Counted from the stretch's first letter, positions 1 to 9,282 are shown. The stretch: DNA of 64,000 nucleotides from an uncultured Dehalococcoidia bacterium (GCA_958296105.1 OY282441.1:841800-905799), one strand, 5' to 3'. The notes: a model not told the origin generated them from the sequence alone. Translations and numbers: made by a program.

Positions 1-1455
1 TTGACTGCGACGCTAGAGCTGTACGACGGAACGACGACGATAGATCTGCTGGCTTCGCCCTACTTCGCAAGCGGACAGGCGCGGATGTCTCCTCCTCGCG
101 CTGAGTTTGCGCTCGCTGGCCAGACTCTGCGCAGGGTGCGCTATTCGCCCCGCGAGTTCGAGGTGAACCTGAACGTCAGGGCGTCTGGGGTGGCAAGTCT
201 GAGGGACAGGCTGCGCGCGCTGGAGTCTATGCTGGCGGCGGCGGAGAGCCGAGCGGCGGCGGGCGCGGAGCAGGTGAAGCTGAGATGCCAGCTGGGGAAC
301 GCGAACGCGCGGGACGTGGGGTACGGGGTGCTGAGGGGGGAGGTGGAGCTTCCGGCTACGCTGCTTCAGGAGCCGGAGCTTTCGACTGTCCACGCGGCGT
401 CCGGGGTGAGGCTGCGGATGCTGGTGGAGCCTTTCGGCAGGCTGGCGGAGGTGACGCCGACTGCCAGCGCGCTGAGGAACGAGCAGGACGGGAGCAGCCG
501 AAACTACATCGACTTTACCATGATGCGCGGCACTCACGGCGCGAAGCTCCAGCTGAAGATCGAGGACAGCGGGGGTACGTGGACAGGCTCCAAGAGGATG
601 TGGATAGCGAAGCGCTCCGGCGCGCGCAGGACGGACGCTCTGTTCTTCCAAGCGGAGGATGGGACGACCGAGCGGGGAACGAGCCCCACCGGAAGCGGCA
701 GTTACGGCTGGGACGGCTCGGACGTGTCCAGCGCGCTGGCGAGCGGGGGGAAGCTGGCGCGCATGGAGTGGGCGACCGGCGAGAGGTACAGGCTGGGTAC
801 GGAGTTCACGCTGGCGGGGCGCGTGCGTGTATCCATCTCCGGCGCGCGCATACCTCGGGGGCTGTTCCGCGTCTTGGCGCGCTGCCGCCCGGGGGCGGCG
901 CGCATCAGACTGGACGAGGGGGAGACGATGGGGTTCGCGCTCGGGTGGGAGTTCGGCTCCCACTCCAAGACGCCGACGGCGCGGGACGCGGTCTATCCTC
1001 CGAGCAGGGCGGACGACCCATCATGGGAGATGTACGACCTGGGGGAGCTGCTGCTGGAGCCTATGGCTGTGCCGAATGGCTACACCGCGCCGACTTTCAT
1101 GCTGGACGTACACGGCTTCTACCACAACCGGAGCGCGATCAACGGCTGGCTGAATCGCCGTCTGCGCTGGGACGTGGACTACGTTACGCTTCTGCCGATA
1201 GACGAGGGGGCGGTTATCCTGAACGGGGTTGGGCCGAGTGACCGCGTGCTGATGGACACGCTCAGCGATACGCCGGGGGTGTACCTGCTGAACTCGTCCG
1301 ACGTGGTGCAGAGGTTCGCCGACTTCGCGGGCGGACCTTTCGGGATAGGGGCCGAGGATACGCGAATCTACTTCGTCCGAGACGACTCGGGCGACCCTTC
1401 GAGTGTGGGCTTCAGGGTGACGCCGAAGTACTCGCCGCTGGTGGCGGGGGTGTAG
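1..1455 (+). CDS. putative phage distal-tail-like protein (possibly 5'-truncated)
   Basis: This is a 484-residue soluble, beta-rich protein read from the very first base (TTG). No upstream sequence is visible, so the true start may lie outside the window. I see no signal peptide or membrane segment. The N-terminal part (short beta strands around LYDG, then a Ser/Ala-rich helix near residues 60-90) and the position directly before a second tail-like gene suggest a siphovirus-type distal tail or baseplate component. That assignment rests on overall character and context, not on a diagnostic motif. The stop is 12 bases before the next gene, so the two are co-transcribed. It is probably the downstream edge of a prophage, or of a tail-derived particle, whose remaining genes lie left of the window. 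Confidence 0.5.
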   Translation: MTATLELYDGTTTIDLLASPYFASGQARMSPPRAEFALAGQTLRRVRYSPREFEVNLNVRASGVASLRDRLRALESMLAAAESRAAAGAEQVKLRCQLGNANARDVGYGVLRGEVELPATLLQEPELSTVHAASGVRLRMLVEPFGRLAEVTPTASALRNEQDGSSRNYIDFTMMRGTHGAKLQLKIEDSGGTWTGSKRMWIAKRSGARRTDALFFQAEDGTTERGTSPTGSGSYGWDGSDVSSALASGGKLARMEWATGERYRLGTEFTLAGRVRVSISGARIPRGLFRVLARCRPGAARIRLDEGETMGFALGWEFGSHSKTPTARDAVYPPSRADDPSWEMYDLGELLLEPMAVPNGYTAPTFMLDVHGFYHNRSAINGWLNRRLRWDVDYVTLLPIDEGAVILNGVGPSDRVLMDTLSDTPGVYLLNSSDVVQRFADFAGGPFGIGAEDTRIYFVRDDSGDPSSVGFRVTPKYSPLVAGV

Positions 1456-1467
1456 GAGACGGACGCC

Positions 1468-2571
1468 ATGCCGAGGAAGATCGCTCAGAATCTGAGAATC
1501 TACGAAAAGGAGGTGTCGGGCGGCAAGCTGCGCGCGATCATGGAGCCGGACGAGGCGGCGAGCTTCGATCACGCTACGAGGCTGCCGGGCGGGTTCTTCG
1601 AGGCGCATATCAGGCTGCCCACCACGGAGGGGGAGTTCTGGGACTGGAGGCAGAACCGAATGCTGAGCCGAATCACGGTGGAGGAGGCGAGCGGACGGAT
1701 GATCTGGGAGGGGCGCATAGAGGAGGTGGAGCTTGCGGATTTCTGGAGTGTGGATCTGAGGGCGCGCGGCTACTGGTCGAATCTGACGGACACTACGCTG
1801 AATCGCAGCTACGCCGGCGGCTCGAACACGGGCGGCTCGATCATCGCCGATCTGCTCGGAAGAGTTCACGCCGACACGCTTCAGCTATCTACGTCCACGG
1901 CGCATCTGGCCACAGGTCCGAACATCGCGCAGGAGTATCAGGACGACTGGACGATCTGGCGGATACTGACGGACGCGCGCCGTGGGGTGGCGTCGTTCGG
2001 CTCCGGCGGCGGGGGCGAGATGGACGTGGGCGTGTGGGAAGGGCGCAGGCTGCACTACGCGGAGCGCAGCCCGTCTGGGGTCGACTGGCTGAGCTACGTT
2101 CGGGCGGAGAACGGGGGCGGGGTGGTGGAGATGCCTTCGCGGGTGGCGTGGGGCGATGTGGCGAACGCGGTGGTCGCAACCTATGAGGCCGCCGGGGTCG
2201 TCACGCGCACGGCGGCGGCGGTGGACGGCGACAGCGTGGCGCGGCACATAAGGCGGGAGCGCCACGTGGCGAACATCGGCGAGTCATCGGCGGGGACGGC
2301 GAATCTGCGCAGGGACGCGGAGCTTAGGCTGCGCTCAGGGCTGCGCCAGCGCAGCGGCGATCTGAGGATAGACAGGGTATGGGACGCGGACGGTATCGAG
2401 TGGCCGACGTGCAGGGTGCGCGCCGGGGACGTGATCCGCATTCCGGACTTCATCCCCAGCGCGGACGACCTCGCGGGCGTGAATCTGGACGATCTGCACA
2501 CATTCTTCATAGAGGAGACGCTCTGCGACCACAGATCGGGGACGCTGACGATTCGGCCAGACCAAGCATGA
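1468..2571 (+). CDS. putative phage tail/baseplate protein
   Basis: This 367-residue protein starts at ATG 1468 with GGAG about nine bases upstream. It looks like a tail-associated hub or tip protein: an N-terminal beta domain with Trp-rich strands (WDWRQNRM, MIWEGRIEE), a central Gly-rich part (SFGSGGGGEMDVG near residue 175) and a C-terminal beta domain with an acidic loop (PSADDLAGVNLDDL). Family membership is inferred from size, order and its tail-like neighbour; I recognise no catalytic motif. Its last 22 codons and stop lie inside a 95-bp tandem duplication, so a second copy of the 3' end follows the gene. It is the last phage-like gene before ordinary chromosomal genes resume. Confidence 0.5.
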   Translation: MPRKIAQNLRIYEKEVSGGKLRAIMEPDEAASFDHATRLPGGFFEAHIRLPTTEGEFWDWRQNRMLSRITVEEASGRMIWEGRIEEVELADFWSVDLRARGYWSNLTDTTLNRSYAGGSNTGGSIIADLLGRVHADTLQLSTSTAHLATGPNIAQEYQDDWTIWRILTDARRGVASFGSGGGGEMDVGVWEGRRLHYAERSPSGVDWLSYVRAENGGGVVEMPSRVAWGDVANAVVATYEAAGVVTRTAAAVDGDSVARHIRRERHVANIGESSAGTANLRRDAELRLRSGLRQRSGDLRIDRVWDADGIEWPTCRVRAGDVIRIPDFIPSADDLAGVNLDDLHTFFIEETLCDHRSGTLTIRPDQA

Positions 2572-2746
2572 ATCGCTGCCAGTGTATGCGCGCCACGCGC
2601 TTCATAGAGGAGACGCTCTGCGACCACAGATCGGGGACGCTGACGATTCGACCAGACCAAGCATGAATCGCTGCCAGTGTATGCGCGCCACGCGAATAGG
2701 AAACAGCGGACAACTCGAACGGCCAGACCAAGCATGAATCGCTGCC
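2505..2746 (+). repeat. 95-bp tandem duplication of the tail-gene 3' end, plus partial third copy
   Basis: Unit 1 is 2505-2599 and unit 2 is 2600-2694. They are directly adjacent and differ at one base. A 26-base fragment of the same sequence recurs at 2721-2746, after a 26-base unrelated insert. Each full unit carries the terminal coding sequence, the stop codon and about 28 bases of downstream sequence. The 95-base period is not a multiple of three, so copy 2 is not an in-frame extension of the gene. Confidence 0.9.
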
Positions 2747-2756
2747 GGCATATGCG

Positions 2757-2777
2757 CTCCCCTACTGGGAGAGGGGG
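2757..2777. repeat. REP-like palindrome fragment
   Basis: CTCCC (2757-2761) and GGGAG (2767-2771) pair around a five-base loop and are followed by AGGGGGC. The sequence resembles the right half of the longer palindromic elements at 12091-12126 and 56331-56367, so it is probably a truncated member of the same dispersed family. It lies between the phage-like genes and the convergent amidase gene. Confidence 0.55.
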
Positions 2778-2809
2778 CGGACGGCAGGGGCGCGGCTCGT
2801 GAACGGCGG

Positions 2810-4165
2810 TTACAGTGGCGGGGTCGCGCGAAAGTCTATGACCCGCTCGAACAGGGCGGCAACGGAGAGCAGCTTCGCCTCGTTCCAGTGGGGCGCGACG
2901 AGCTGGACGCCGAGGGGCATTCCAGATACGGACACGCCGGCGGGCAGCGAGATGGATGGGAAGCCGCCGAAGGTGAAGGGGGTCTGGAACATCGGGTCTC
3001 CGGTGGTGGTGAGATCGCGCGGCGCGGCTGCCAGCGTGGAGGGGGTCGCCAGCACGTCGCAGGCTTCGAACGCCGCGCTGACTGTGTGGGTGAACTCGCG
3101 CTGAACGCGCTTTGCGTGGAGATAGTCCAAGGCGGTGGCGGCGATGCCGTCTTCTATGACCTGGCGCACGTTGGGGGAGTAGTCGGCGGCGCGCGCGGCG
3201 AACCAGTCGCGGTGAACGTCCGCGCCTTCGGTGGTCATCAGGACGCGGTGGGCGCGCAGCATCTCTTCGAAGTCCGCTCCCAGTGTCACCCACTCTACGG
3301 AGGAGACGGCGGCGATATGCTCGGCCAAGAGGGTGAGCGCGCGCCACGCGCTTTCTGAAGCTCTCTCCGAGAAGAAGTCGGTGACGATTCCGATTCTGGG
3401 CGCGGGCTGGGATGCGTCCGGCGCTGCGGACGCGGCGCAGTCTTCGAGCGGACGGTCGGACGAGGCTGGGTCTTGGGGGTCGTGTCCTGCCATGACATCG
3501 AGGAGCAGCGCGGCGTCCTGTACGGTGCGCGCGAAGTGTCCCATAGTGTCGAGCGACTGGGCAACGGGTACGACTCCGTATCTGCTTATCCTGCCGAGCG
3601 TGGGCTTGAGTCCGACGACGCCGTTGAAGGCGGCGGGTCTGAGAACGGAGCCGGCGGTCTGGGAGCCGAGCGCGGCGGGGAAGAGGCCGGCTGCGACGCC
3701 GACGGCGGATCCCGAGCTGGAGCCGCCCGGCGTGCGCGCGGCGTCCCAAGGGTTGCGGGTGGGCGGAGGGTCGCCGCACGCGAACTCGGTGGTTACGGTC
3801 TTGCCCATGACAATGGCGCCCGCGCTCCGCAGCTTGGCGACGGCGGTGGAGTCGAAATCAGGGACGAAGTCGGCGAGGATGGGGGAGCAGGCTGTGGTGC
3901 GAACGCCGCGGGTGTAGTAGATGTCTTTGACGCCAATGGGGACGCCGTGAAGGGGGCCTCGCGGTCCTTCGTTCGCAAGCTCGCGGTCGCGCAGGTGTGC
4001 CGTTTCGAGCGCGGCATCCTCGTCCAGAGTCACCCACACATCGAGGTCAGGCTCGAGCGCTTCGCCGCGTCGAAGCAGGGCTTCCATCAGCTCAGCGGAC
4101 GAGAGCTTCCCCTGTCGGATCGACGAGGCGGCTCGTGTGACGGTGAGGGTGTGCAGATCGGGCAT
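2810..4165 (-). CDS. amidase signature family hydrolase
   Basis: A 451-residue amidase signature enzyme that hydrolyses a C-N amide bond; substrate unknown. The Ser-cisSer-Lys triad is visible: Lys80 in GVPIGVKD, Ser149 in the GGSSSGS glycine/serine-rich motif, and nucleophile Ser173 in SQTAGSVLRPA. Length is normal for a single-domain member. ATG 4165 is preceded by GGAG nine bases upstream. The family includes GatA of the Glu-tRNA(Gln) amidotransferase, but no gatB or gatC is nearby, so a stand-alone catabolic or detoxifying amidase is more likely. It is convergent with the phage-like genes and has no close operon partner. Confidence 0.9.
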   Translation of the reverse strand: MPDLHTLTVTRAASSIRQGKLSSAELMEALLRRGEALEPDLDVWVTLDEDAALETAHLRDRELANEGPRGPLHGVPIGVKDIYYTRGVRTTACSPILADFVPDFDSTAVAKLRSAGAIVMGKTVTTEFACGDPPPTRNPWDAARTPGGSSSGSAVGVAAGLFPAALGSQTAGSVLRPAAFNGVVGLKPTLGRISRYGVVPVAQSLDTMGHFARTVQDAALLLDVMAGHDPQDPASSDRPLEDCAASAAPDASQPAPRIGIVTDFFSERASESAWRALTLLAEHIAAVSSVEWVTLGADFEEMLRAHRVLMTTEGADVHRDWFAARAADYSPNVRQVIEDGIAATALDYLHAKRVQREFTHTVSAAFEACDVLATPSTLAAAPRDLTTTGDPMFQTPFTFGGFPSISLPAGVSVSGMPLGVQLVAPHWNEAKLLSVAALFERVIDFRATPPL

Positions 4166-4752
4166 GGCTGGCGTCTCCGGCGGCTGGGAACGTATGGTTT
4201 GCTATGGTGGCTTGCGCGGATATATCGGGGGAGAAGCTGCTCAGCCCGACTGCGAATACTCATCTGGTCACGGGTGGTCACAGGCTAACTCGGCTGCGCA
4301 GACGCTCTCAACTGCGCAAGCGTATCGAGCAGCGAGAATCGTCGTTCTGACATACTTCGGATGGGCGAGAGCCGATACGGCGGATCGGGCGGAGCGCATA
4401 TTCCAAAGCGATGAGCGAATCGCAAATCCAAGCTGCTTATCCCTAAGTTATGGGTTCGACGAATTGTATACGATAGAAGCGGATGGGTGAAGCGGCTGGC
4501 GGCAGCTTCTGAGCAGGATGCGGCGAGTCGTTCGCGGCGGCAATCGCGGAGGGCGGGCGCGCTGGTCAAGCGCTCCGCTGACAGTCTCGGCATATGGGCT
4601 GTCCCCGACGCTGAGGCGAGCGTAAGCGATGGGACTGGCCGACGACGAAACCAAAGGCTAGGCGCGAAACGGGCTGGATATACGATAGCGACACGTATTC
4701 TTCTAAGGTAGAATTTACACAATCGAGGACGGGGACGGGACGGGACTGAGAT
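4166..4752. other. 587-base intergenic region between divergent genes
   Basis: This region lies between the amidase start (minus) and the RCC1-like protein start (plus) and must hold both promoters. I found no convincing gene. Short open frames on both strands lack Shine-Dalgarno sites and family resemblance. There is no tRNA cloverleaf. An AT-richer stretch at about 4675-4720 contains TAGAAT (4709-4714), a possible -10 for the plus-strand gene, but no good -35 partner is seen. Confidence 0.5.
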
Positions 4753-7692
4753 ATGCAGAGACTTTTGAGTCGAGCTGGAATCGTCAAGCTGGGAATGTGG
4801 CCGGCGCTGGCGCTGGCTGTGGCGCTCGTGGCGGCGGCGAGCGGTCTGCTGGCGGCCGCGGGCGGCGCGGGCGACGCGGGTCAGTCCGCTACCGGTCTCC
4901 ACATGAGCGCGGACGCGGAGACCGGGGGCTACTGGTCGGACGGGAGCGTGAACCTTCTGCTGACCGCGCAGCTGCGGAACGATGGTCCAGACATGCTCAG
5001 AGACGCTCATCGGGTGGCGATAGACTGCGCGCAGGGCGGCGTTCCGATTCGCAACTGCGCTAGGCATCTGTCGTTCATCCTGTCGGACGGGTTCAGCCCA
5101 GCCTCGCAGGTGGTGAGCGTGCGCGCGCCCGCCGGCAGTGTGGATTTCAGCATAGACTACGGAGCGGACGAGCCGCTCGGTCTGAGCGTGGTCGTGCCAA
5201 AGCGGATCGTGGGCGTGGAGCGCAGCGTGTGGGAGTGTTTCAGAGACACGTCCAACGTGGGGACGCGCCTAGAGGCGACGCAGGGGATCGGGTGCGCGGC
5301 CTGGGAGAGCGAGAAGCTCGCCAAGTGGGATCAGTCAGCGCCGGTGAAGGTGTGGGCGACGGGGCAGCCCTCGTGGACAAGGGAGTTCCGCAAGGTCATG
5401 GACGAGATCGGCTCGGTGGCGAGTGTGGACATCGAATGGGTCTCGCGCGAGTCGGAGGCGGACATCGTGGCGCGGGTGGGAACGGCGCGCGCGGCCGGGG
5501 GCGAGAGCTGCGCGGACGGGGAGATCGGCTGCTCTAAGCGGAGTGTCAGCGAGAGCGGCGAGATCCAGCGCGCCAGCATTCGGATTCACAGCGGCGCGGT
5601 GGACTTCGGCAACCTGTCTATACATGAGAGGAACAGGACACTCCAAGCGATGAACCGCGAGGCTGTGCGCGCGCTCAGCCCGATGCGCGAGCGCGCCAAG
5701 CCGGGCAGCGCGATGGAAGGCGGCGAGGTCGGGAGGGTCGGGCTCAGCCCGATGGACGAGGAGCTTCTGAGGCTGTTCGGAAACCCGCTGATAGAGCCGG
5801 GAAGCGCCATTGCGGACATAGAGGCGCTGATCGTGTTCGGCGAGGACGTGATCAATCCGCAAGCCAGAGACGCCGCGCTCTTCAGATGGAGTCTGGCATA
5901 CGGGGCTTATTCGTCCATGCTGGAGGGGGAGACGGCGAGATTCAGAATAAAGTCGGACTCGCCAGACTGCAATACGTCGTTCGACTGGGCGGACTACCAC
6001 GCCGCCAACATCACGCGGGAGCTGGACCGCTTCAGCTGGGTGAAGCTGACGCGCGCCGACGTGGTGGACCTGTCCATCGAATCGAGGCCGCAGGTGTTCG
6101 AGTACTGGCACCGTCCGTTCGGCAAGTGGTGGCCCATAGAGTGGGAGGAGTACATCATCGACAAGGAGGGCTGGCGCGGCGATCTTGCCGATCCGTACCG
6201 CCTGCTGGAGACGCTGCTGAGAAGCGCGGACTGGGACGATACGACCCTGCAATCGAGCGGGGAAGGCGGATTGCGGCTGAAGTTCGACATGGACATGAAG
6301 GGGACTGTGGCAGACTCGTTCCTTCAGAGACTGAAGGGCCACGTGGACATAGACCCGAATGCCGGTGTGATGCGTGGATTCGACGTCAGGTGGACGTTTA
6401 CGGGCCAAGCGTGCAACACTCATCACTTCGAAGCCGAGTCGGGCAGCGTGGGGGACGAGTTCGAGATTCCGTCCGCCGTGCTGAAGGGGTCGACGGCTCT
6501 GGAGAAGTGCGACACCGATCTGGGCGTCATAGACGGGTCTCTGCGCCACGCCGATTCGTGGCTCAGGCACTGCGCGCCGACTGCTTCCTCCGGCGCGCCT
6601 GACGAGTACTCCCGAACTTTCGACTTCACGCTGGGCGACTGGCTGATAGCGCGTCTGGAGACGGACGTGAAGTCGGGCGCGGCTACGCGCCTGCGCCTCT
6701 CGGCGGTGAGCGAAGGGGAGACCGTTCCAGCGGCGCAGGGCGCGGGGGCGAGGCTGTCCAACGCCTGGACGCAGAGCCTCTTGGCGCCGGGCGCGTACCG
6801 CCTCGAAGTCGTGACCGCCAGAAGCCCTATTCCCGAGCCTTTCGAGCTGTCGATCATATCGTCCGAAACGGGCCTGCCGCCGCTCGTGTTCCGCTCGGTC
6901 AGCGTGGGCGGTCGCCACACGTGCGCGCTGCTCAAAAGCGGCGCGCCGGCGTGCTGGGGAAGCAGCGGGCAGGGGCAGGCGCTGCCGCCGCTGGGCCACA
7001 GGTTCAGCGCGATCAGCAGCGGAGACAGCCACACGTGCGGGCTGAAGACCAACGGCGTGGCGGCGTGCTGGGGGAGTAACTCGGCCGGACAGTCGAGACC
7101 GCCGGCGGGGGCGAGGTTCGCAGCCATCAGCGCAGGGCCAGACTACACCTGCGGGCTGAAGGCGAACGGTGTCGCCGAGTGCTGGGGGAGTCTGACGGAG
7201 GGCGGCGGGTCTACGAGGAGCGTAGAGCGGCTCGTGTCTATCGACAGCGGCGGCGGCCACGTGTGCGGACTGCGGCGGAACAGGTCGGCGGCGTGCTGGG
7301 GTTCCAATGAGGCGGGTCAGGCGACGCCGCCAACGGACGGCAGGTTCGTATCCATCGCCAGCGGAGACGCGCACACGTGCGGCCTTGCGCGGAGGAGTGG
7401 CGCGCTGACGTGCTGGGGGGCGAATCAGCATGGGCAGGCGTCTCCGCCTGCTGGGGCGTTCAAGTCGGTCAGCGCGGGCGGCAACCTGACTTGCGGGCTG
7501 CTCAAGAGCGGCTCGGCGGTGTGCTGGGGCCGGGACGCGCCGACGACGGGAGGAACGGTGTTCCGTTCCATCGACACGTCCGGATATCACACCTGCGCGA
7601 TCCGAGCCGATGGCTCGCCAGTCTGCTGGGGACGGGACGAGTTTGGCCAAGCGTCTCCTCCGCTGAGGCCTGCCGTCAGCCAGACGCCCTAG
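4753..7692 (+). CDS. secreted protein with degenerate metalloprotease-like domain and RCC1-type propeller
   Basis: 979 residues with an N-terminal signal or anchor (hydrophobic residues about 14-37), so exported. The C-terminal third (about residues 712-965) has seven repeats of the form aromatic-x-S-I/V-x-x-G-x-x-H/Y-T-C-G-L followed about 15 residues later by CWG. This is the bacterial Cys/Trp-rich variant of the RCC1 fold and should close as one seven-bladed propeller. The middle (about 200-350) has the layout of secreted matrixin-like peptidase domains, including the trailing LSPMDEELLRLF segment. Where a zinc HExxH helix is expected, the sequence is REAVRAL (302-308), so both histidines would be Arg. 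I therefore expect a binding, non-catalytic protein. No operon partner lies upstream; the next gene starts 22 bases downstream. Confidence 0.75.
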   Translation: MQRLLSRAGIVKLGMWPALALAVALVAAASGLLAAAGGAGDAGQSATGLHMSADAETGGYWSDGSVNLLLTAQLRNDGPDMLRDAHRVAIDCAQGGVPIRNCARHLSFILSDGFSPASQVVSVRAPAGSVDFSIDYGADEPLGLSVVVPKRIVGVERSVWECFRDTSNVGTRLEATQGIGCAAWESEKLAKWDQSAPVKVWATGQPSWTREFRKVMDEIGSVASVDIEWVSRESEADIVARVGTARAAGGESCADGEIGCSKRSVSESGEIQRASIRIHSGAVDFGNLSIHERNRTLQAMNREAVRALSPMRERAKPGSAMEGGEVGRVGLSPMDEELLRLFGNPLIEPGSAIADIEALIVFGEDVINPQARDAALFRWSLAYGAYSSMLEGETARFRIKSDSPDCNTSFDWADYHAANITRELDRFSWVKLTRADVVDLSIESRPQVFEYWHRPFGKWWPIEWEEYIIDKEGWRGDLADPYRLLETLLRSADWDDTTLQSSGEGGLRLKFDMDMKGTVADSFLQRLKGHVDIDPNAGVMRGFDVRWTFTGQACNTHHFEAESGSVGDEFEIPSAVLKGSTALEKCDTDLGVIDGSLRHADSWLRHCAPTASSGAPDEYSRTFDFTLGDWLIARLETDVKSGAATRLRLSAVSEGETVPAAQGAGARLSNAWTQSLLAPGAYRLEVVTARSPIPEPFELSIISSETGLPPLVFRSVSVGGRHTCALLKSGAPACWGSSGQGQALPPLGHRFSAISSGDSHTCGLKTNGVAACWGSNSAGQSRPPAGARFAAISAGPDYTCGLKANGVAECWGSLTEGGGSTRSVERLVSIDSGGGHVCGLRRNRSAACWGSNEAGQATPPTDGRFVSIASGDAHTCGLARRSGALTCWGANQHGQASPPAGAFKSVSAGGNLTCGLLKSGSAVCWGRDAPTTGGTVFRSIDTSGYHTCAIRADGSPVCWGRDEFGQASPPLRPAVSQTP

Positions 7693-7713
7693 CCACGGAG
7701 GTTCTAAGGGACG

Positions 7714-8574
7714 ATGACACGCATCCACGTTCTGGGCGCCGGCACGCCCACGCCGACGCCGACTCGATTCGGAAGCTCGTTCGTACTGGAAACGGGCGAT
7801 GACAAGGTGATGATAGACTGCGGGCCGGCGGCTACCCACAAGCTGGTGAAGGCGGGGCTGTGGCCGACCGAGATCGGCTATCTGTTCTTTACGCACCACC
7901 ACTTCGACCACGACATAGATTACCCCTGCTTCCTGCTGTGTCGCTGGGATCAGAGCATCGGGAAGGAGCGGCGGCTGGAGGTGTACGGACCGACGCTGAC
8001 GGAGCGCATCACGGAGGGCATTCTGGGGGAGGACGGTGTTTTCGCCCATGACTGGAAGGCGCGGGTGAACCATCCGCTGAGCCAGCGCATCCACGTCAAC
8101 CGCGGCGGCTCTCTGCCCCGCCCTGCGCCGGACGTGCTGGCGAAGGACGTTGGGCCGGGTCTAGTCTGCTCGGGAGCGGACTGGCAGGCGACGGCGGCCC
8201 CGGCGGAGCATGTCCAGCCATATCTGGACTCCTTGGCGTACAGGTTCGACACGCCTGACGGGGGCGTTGTGTTCACGGGGGATACTCAGCCGTGTGACAG
8301 CGTGCGCGAGCTGGCGACGGGCGCGGATCTGATGCTGTGCATGTGCTGGGACGATCAGGACGTGATGGACGAGATCGGAGAGGCGGGCGGGCAGTGCGGA
8401 ACGAAGGGCGCGGCGCGCATGGCGCAGGAAGCGGGGGTGAAGCGGCTGGCGCTGGTGCATATAGGGCCGCATCTGTCGGGACACGGCGCGATGGAGAAGG
8501 GCATAGGGGACGCGCGGGAGATATACGACGGGGAGCTGGTGTTCAGCGAGGAGCTGATGACGATAGAAATGTGA
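7714..8574 (+). CDS. MBL-fold metallo-hydrolase (RNase Z-like subgroup)
   Basis: 286 residues. The N-terminal strand IHVLGAGTPTPTPTRFGSS and the H61-x-H63-x-D65-H66 motif (in FTHHHFDHD) are diagnostic of a two-metal MBL hydrolase. The later GD-T turn near residue 190 (VVFTGDTQPCDSV) and a C-terminal histidine (LVHIGPHLSGH) supply the remaining metal ligands. The overall pattern resembles RNase Z and arylsulfatase-like MBL proteins, but the RNase Z exosite arm is not obvious, so the substrate is open. No signal peptide; cytoplasmic. It follows the RCC1 protein by 22 bases on the same strand and may be co-transcribed. Confidence 0.85.
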   Translation: MTRIHVLGAGTPTPTPTRFGSSFVLETGDDKVMIDCGPAATHKLVKAGLWPTEIGYLFFTHHHFDHDIDYPCFLLCRWDQSIGKERRLEVYGPTLTERITEGILGEDGVFAHDWKARVNHPLSQRIHVNRGGSLPRPAPDVLAKDVGPGLVCSGADWQATAAPAEHVQPYLDSLAYRFDTPDGGVVFTGDTQPCDSVRELATGADLMLCMCWDDQDVMDEIGEAGGQCGTKGAARMAQEAGVKRLALVHIGPHLSGHGAMEKGIGDAREIYDGELVFSEELMTIEM

Positions 8575-8655
8575 CAACGGCGGAAAGCAGATCAGACTGG
8601 CGCAGAGTCGTCTTCTGAAGAGGGTGTGGCGAGTCTGGCGTGTTCGTCAGCCGCC

Positions 8656-9282
8656 CTAGCAGATGGCATTCGACGATTTCGCTCTCATGGCGTCCCACTC
8701 GTGCCGCCAAATCTCCATCAGGATAAAATCGTGGCCGCCGCGTCGGACGGGCTTGACATCCTTGAAACCGGACTTGTGGAAGCTCTTCTGGGCGCGGAGG
8801 TTCCAATCCAAGGTGTGCAGGTAGACGCGGTCGAAGGGGTACTCTCCAAACATGTGGTCGAGCAGCAGGTCTACGGTTTCGGTGCCGTATCCCCTGCTCC
8901 AGTACTCTTTGTTGCCGATCATTATGCCCAGCTCTGCCTCGCGGGTACGCAGGTCTATGTCGTAGAACATGACGTTTCCGATGTGCAGGCCGTCTGCGGT
9001 GTCCACTGCCAAGCGCTTCGATCTGTGCGCTGGGGCTTCCAGCTCCTCTACGGAGTAGCGCTCGAAATCTCGAAAGTCCATCTGCAACGGGCGAGTGGCG
9101 TCGAGCTTCGCAAGCTCGTCGTCCGTGCGCCATTCGTAGTCGTCAGGGATGTCCGTCGCCGCCTTCTCGCGCAGCTGCACACGGCAGCCGCTGACGTGGA
9201 CGTCTTGCTGGATGTCAGCCGGCTTGGGATGCCGGCTCGACCATTGAAACACCTTTCTGAACAATGTCAACCTCGTTGTCAT
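8656..9282 (-). CDS. GNAT N-acetyltransferase, RimJ/RimL-like
   Basis: 208 residues. The acetyl-CoA binding motif A is clear in GIMIGNKEYWSRGYGTETV, followed by the hydrophobic helix LLLDHMF and the typical C-terminal HTLDWNLRAQKSFHKSGF (a neighbouring-residue acetylation fold, as in RimJ/RimL and spermidine acetyltransferases). The acceptor is unknown. The only good ATG (9282) makes the gene overlap the upstream Nudix gene by 68 bases. Homology to GNATs becomes obvious only from about residue 28, where no alternative start codon exists, so the long overlap appears real. The pair is probably one transcript. Confidence 0.82.
   Translation of the reverse strand: MTTRLTLFRKVFQWSSRHPKPADIQQDVHVSGCRVQLREKAATDIPDDYEWRTDDELAKLDATRPLQMDFRDFERYSVEELEAPAHRSKRLAVDTADGLHIGNVMFYDIDLRTREAELGIMIGNKEYWSRGYGTETVDLLLDHMFGEYPFDRVYLHTLDWNLRAQKSFHKSGFKDVKPVRRGGHDFILMEIWRHEWDAMRAKSSNAIC

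Noticed and set aside
2181-3779. 532-residue minus-strand open frame across the tail-gene end and amidase region
   Set aside because: It is an Arg/Pro-rich shadow frame overlapping two real genes, with no homology.
4166-4752. Possible tRNA (GGTTCGA-like T-loop near 4452) or small genes in the 587-base gap
   Set aside because: No acceptor or anticodon stems pair around the T-loop-like sequence, and the short open frames have no start signals or similarity.
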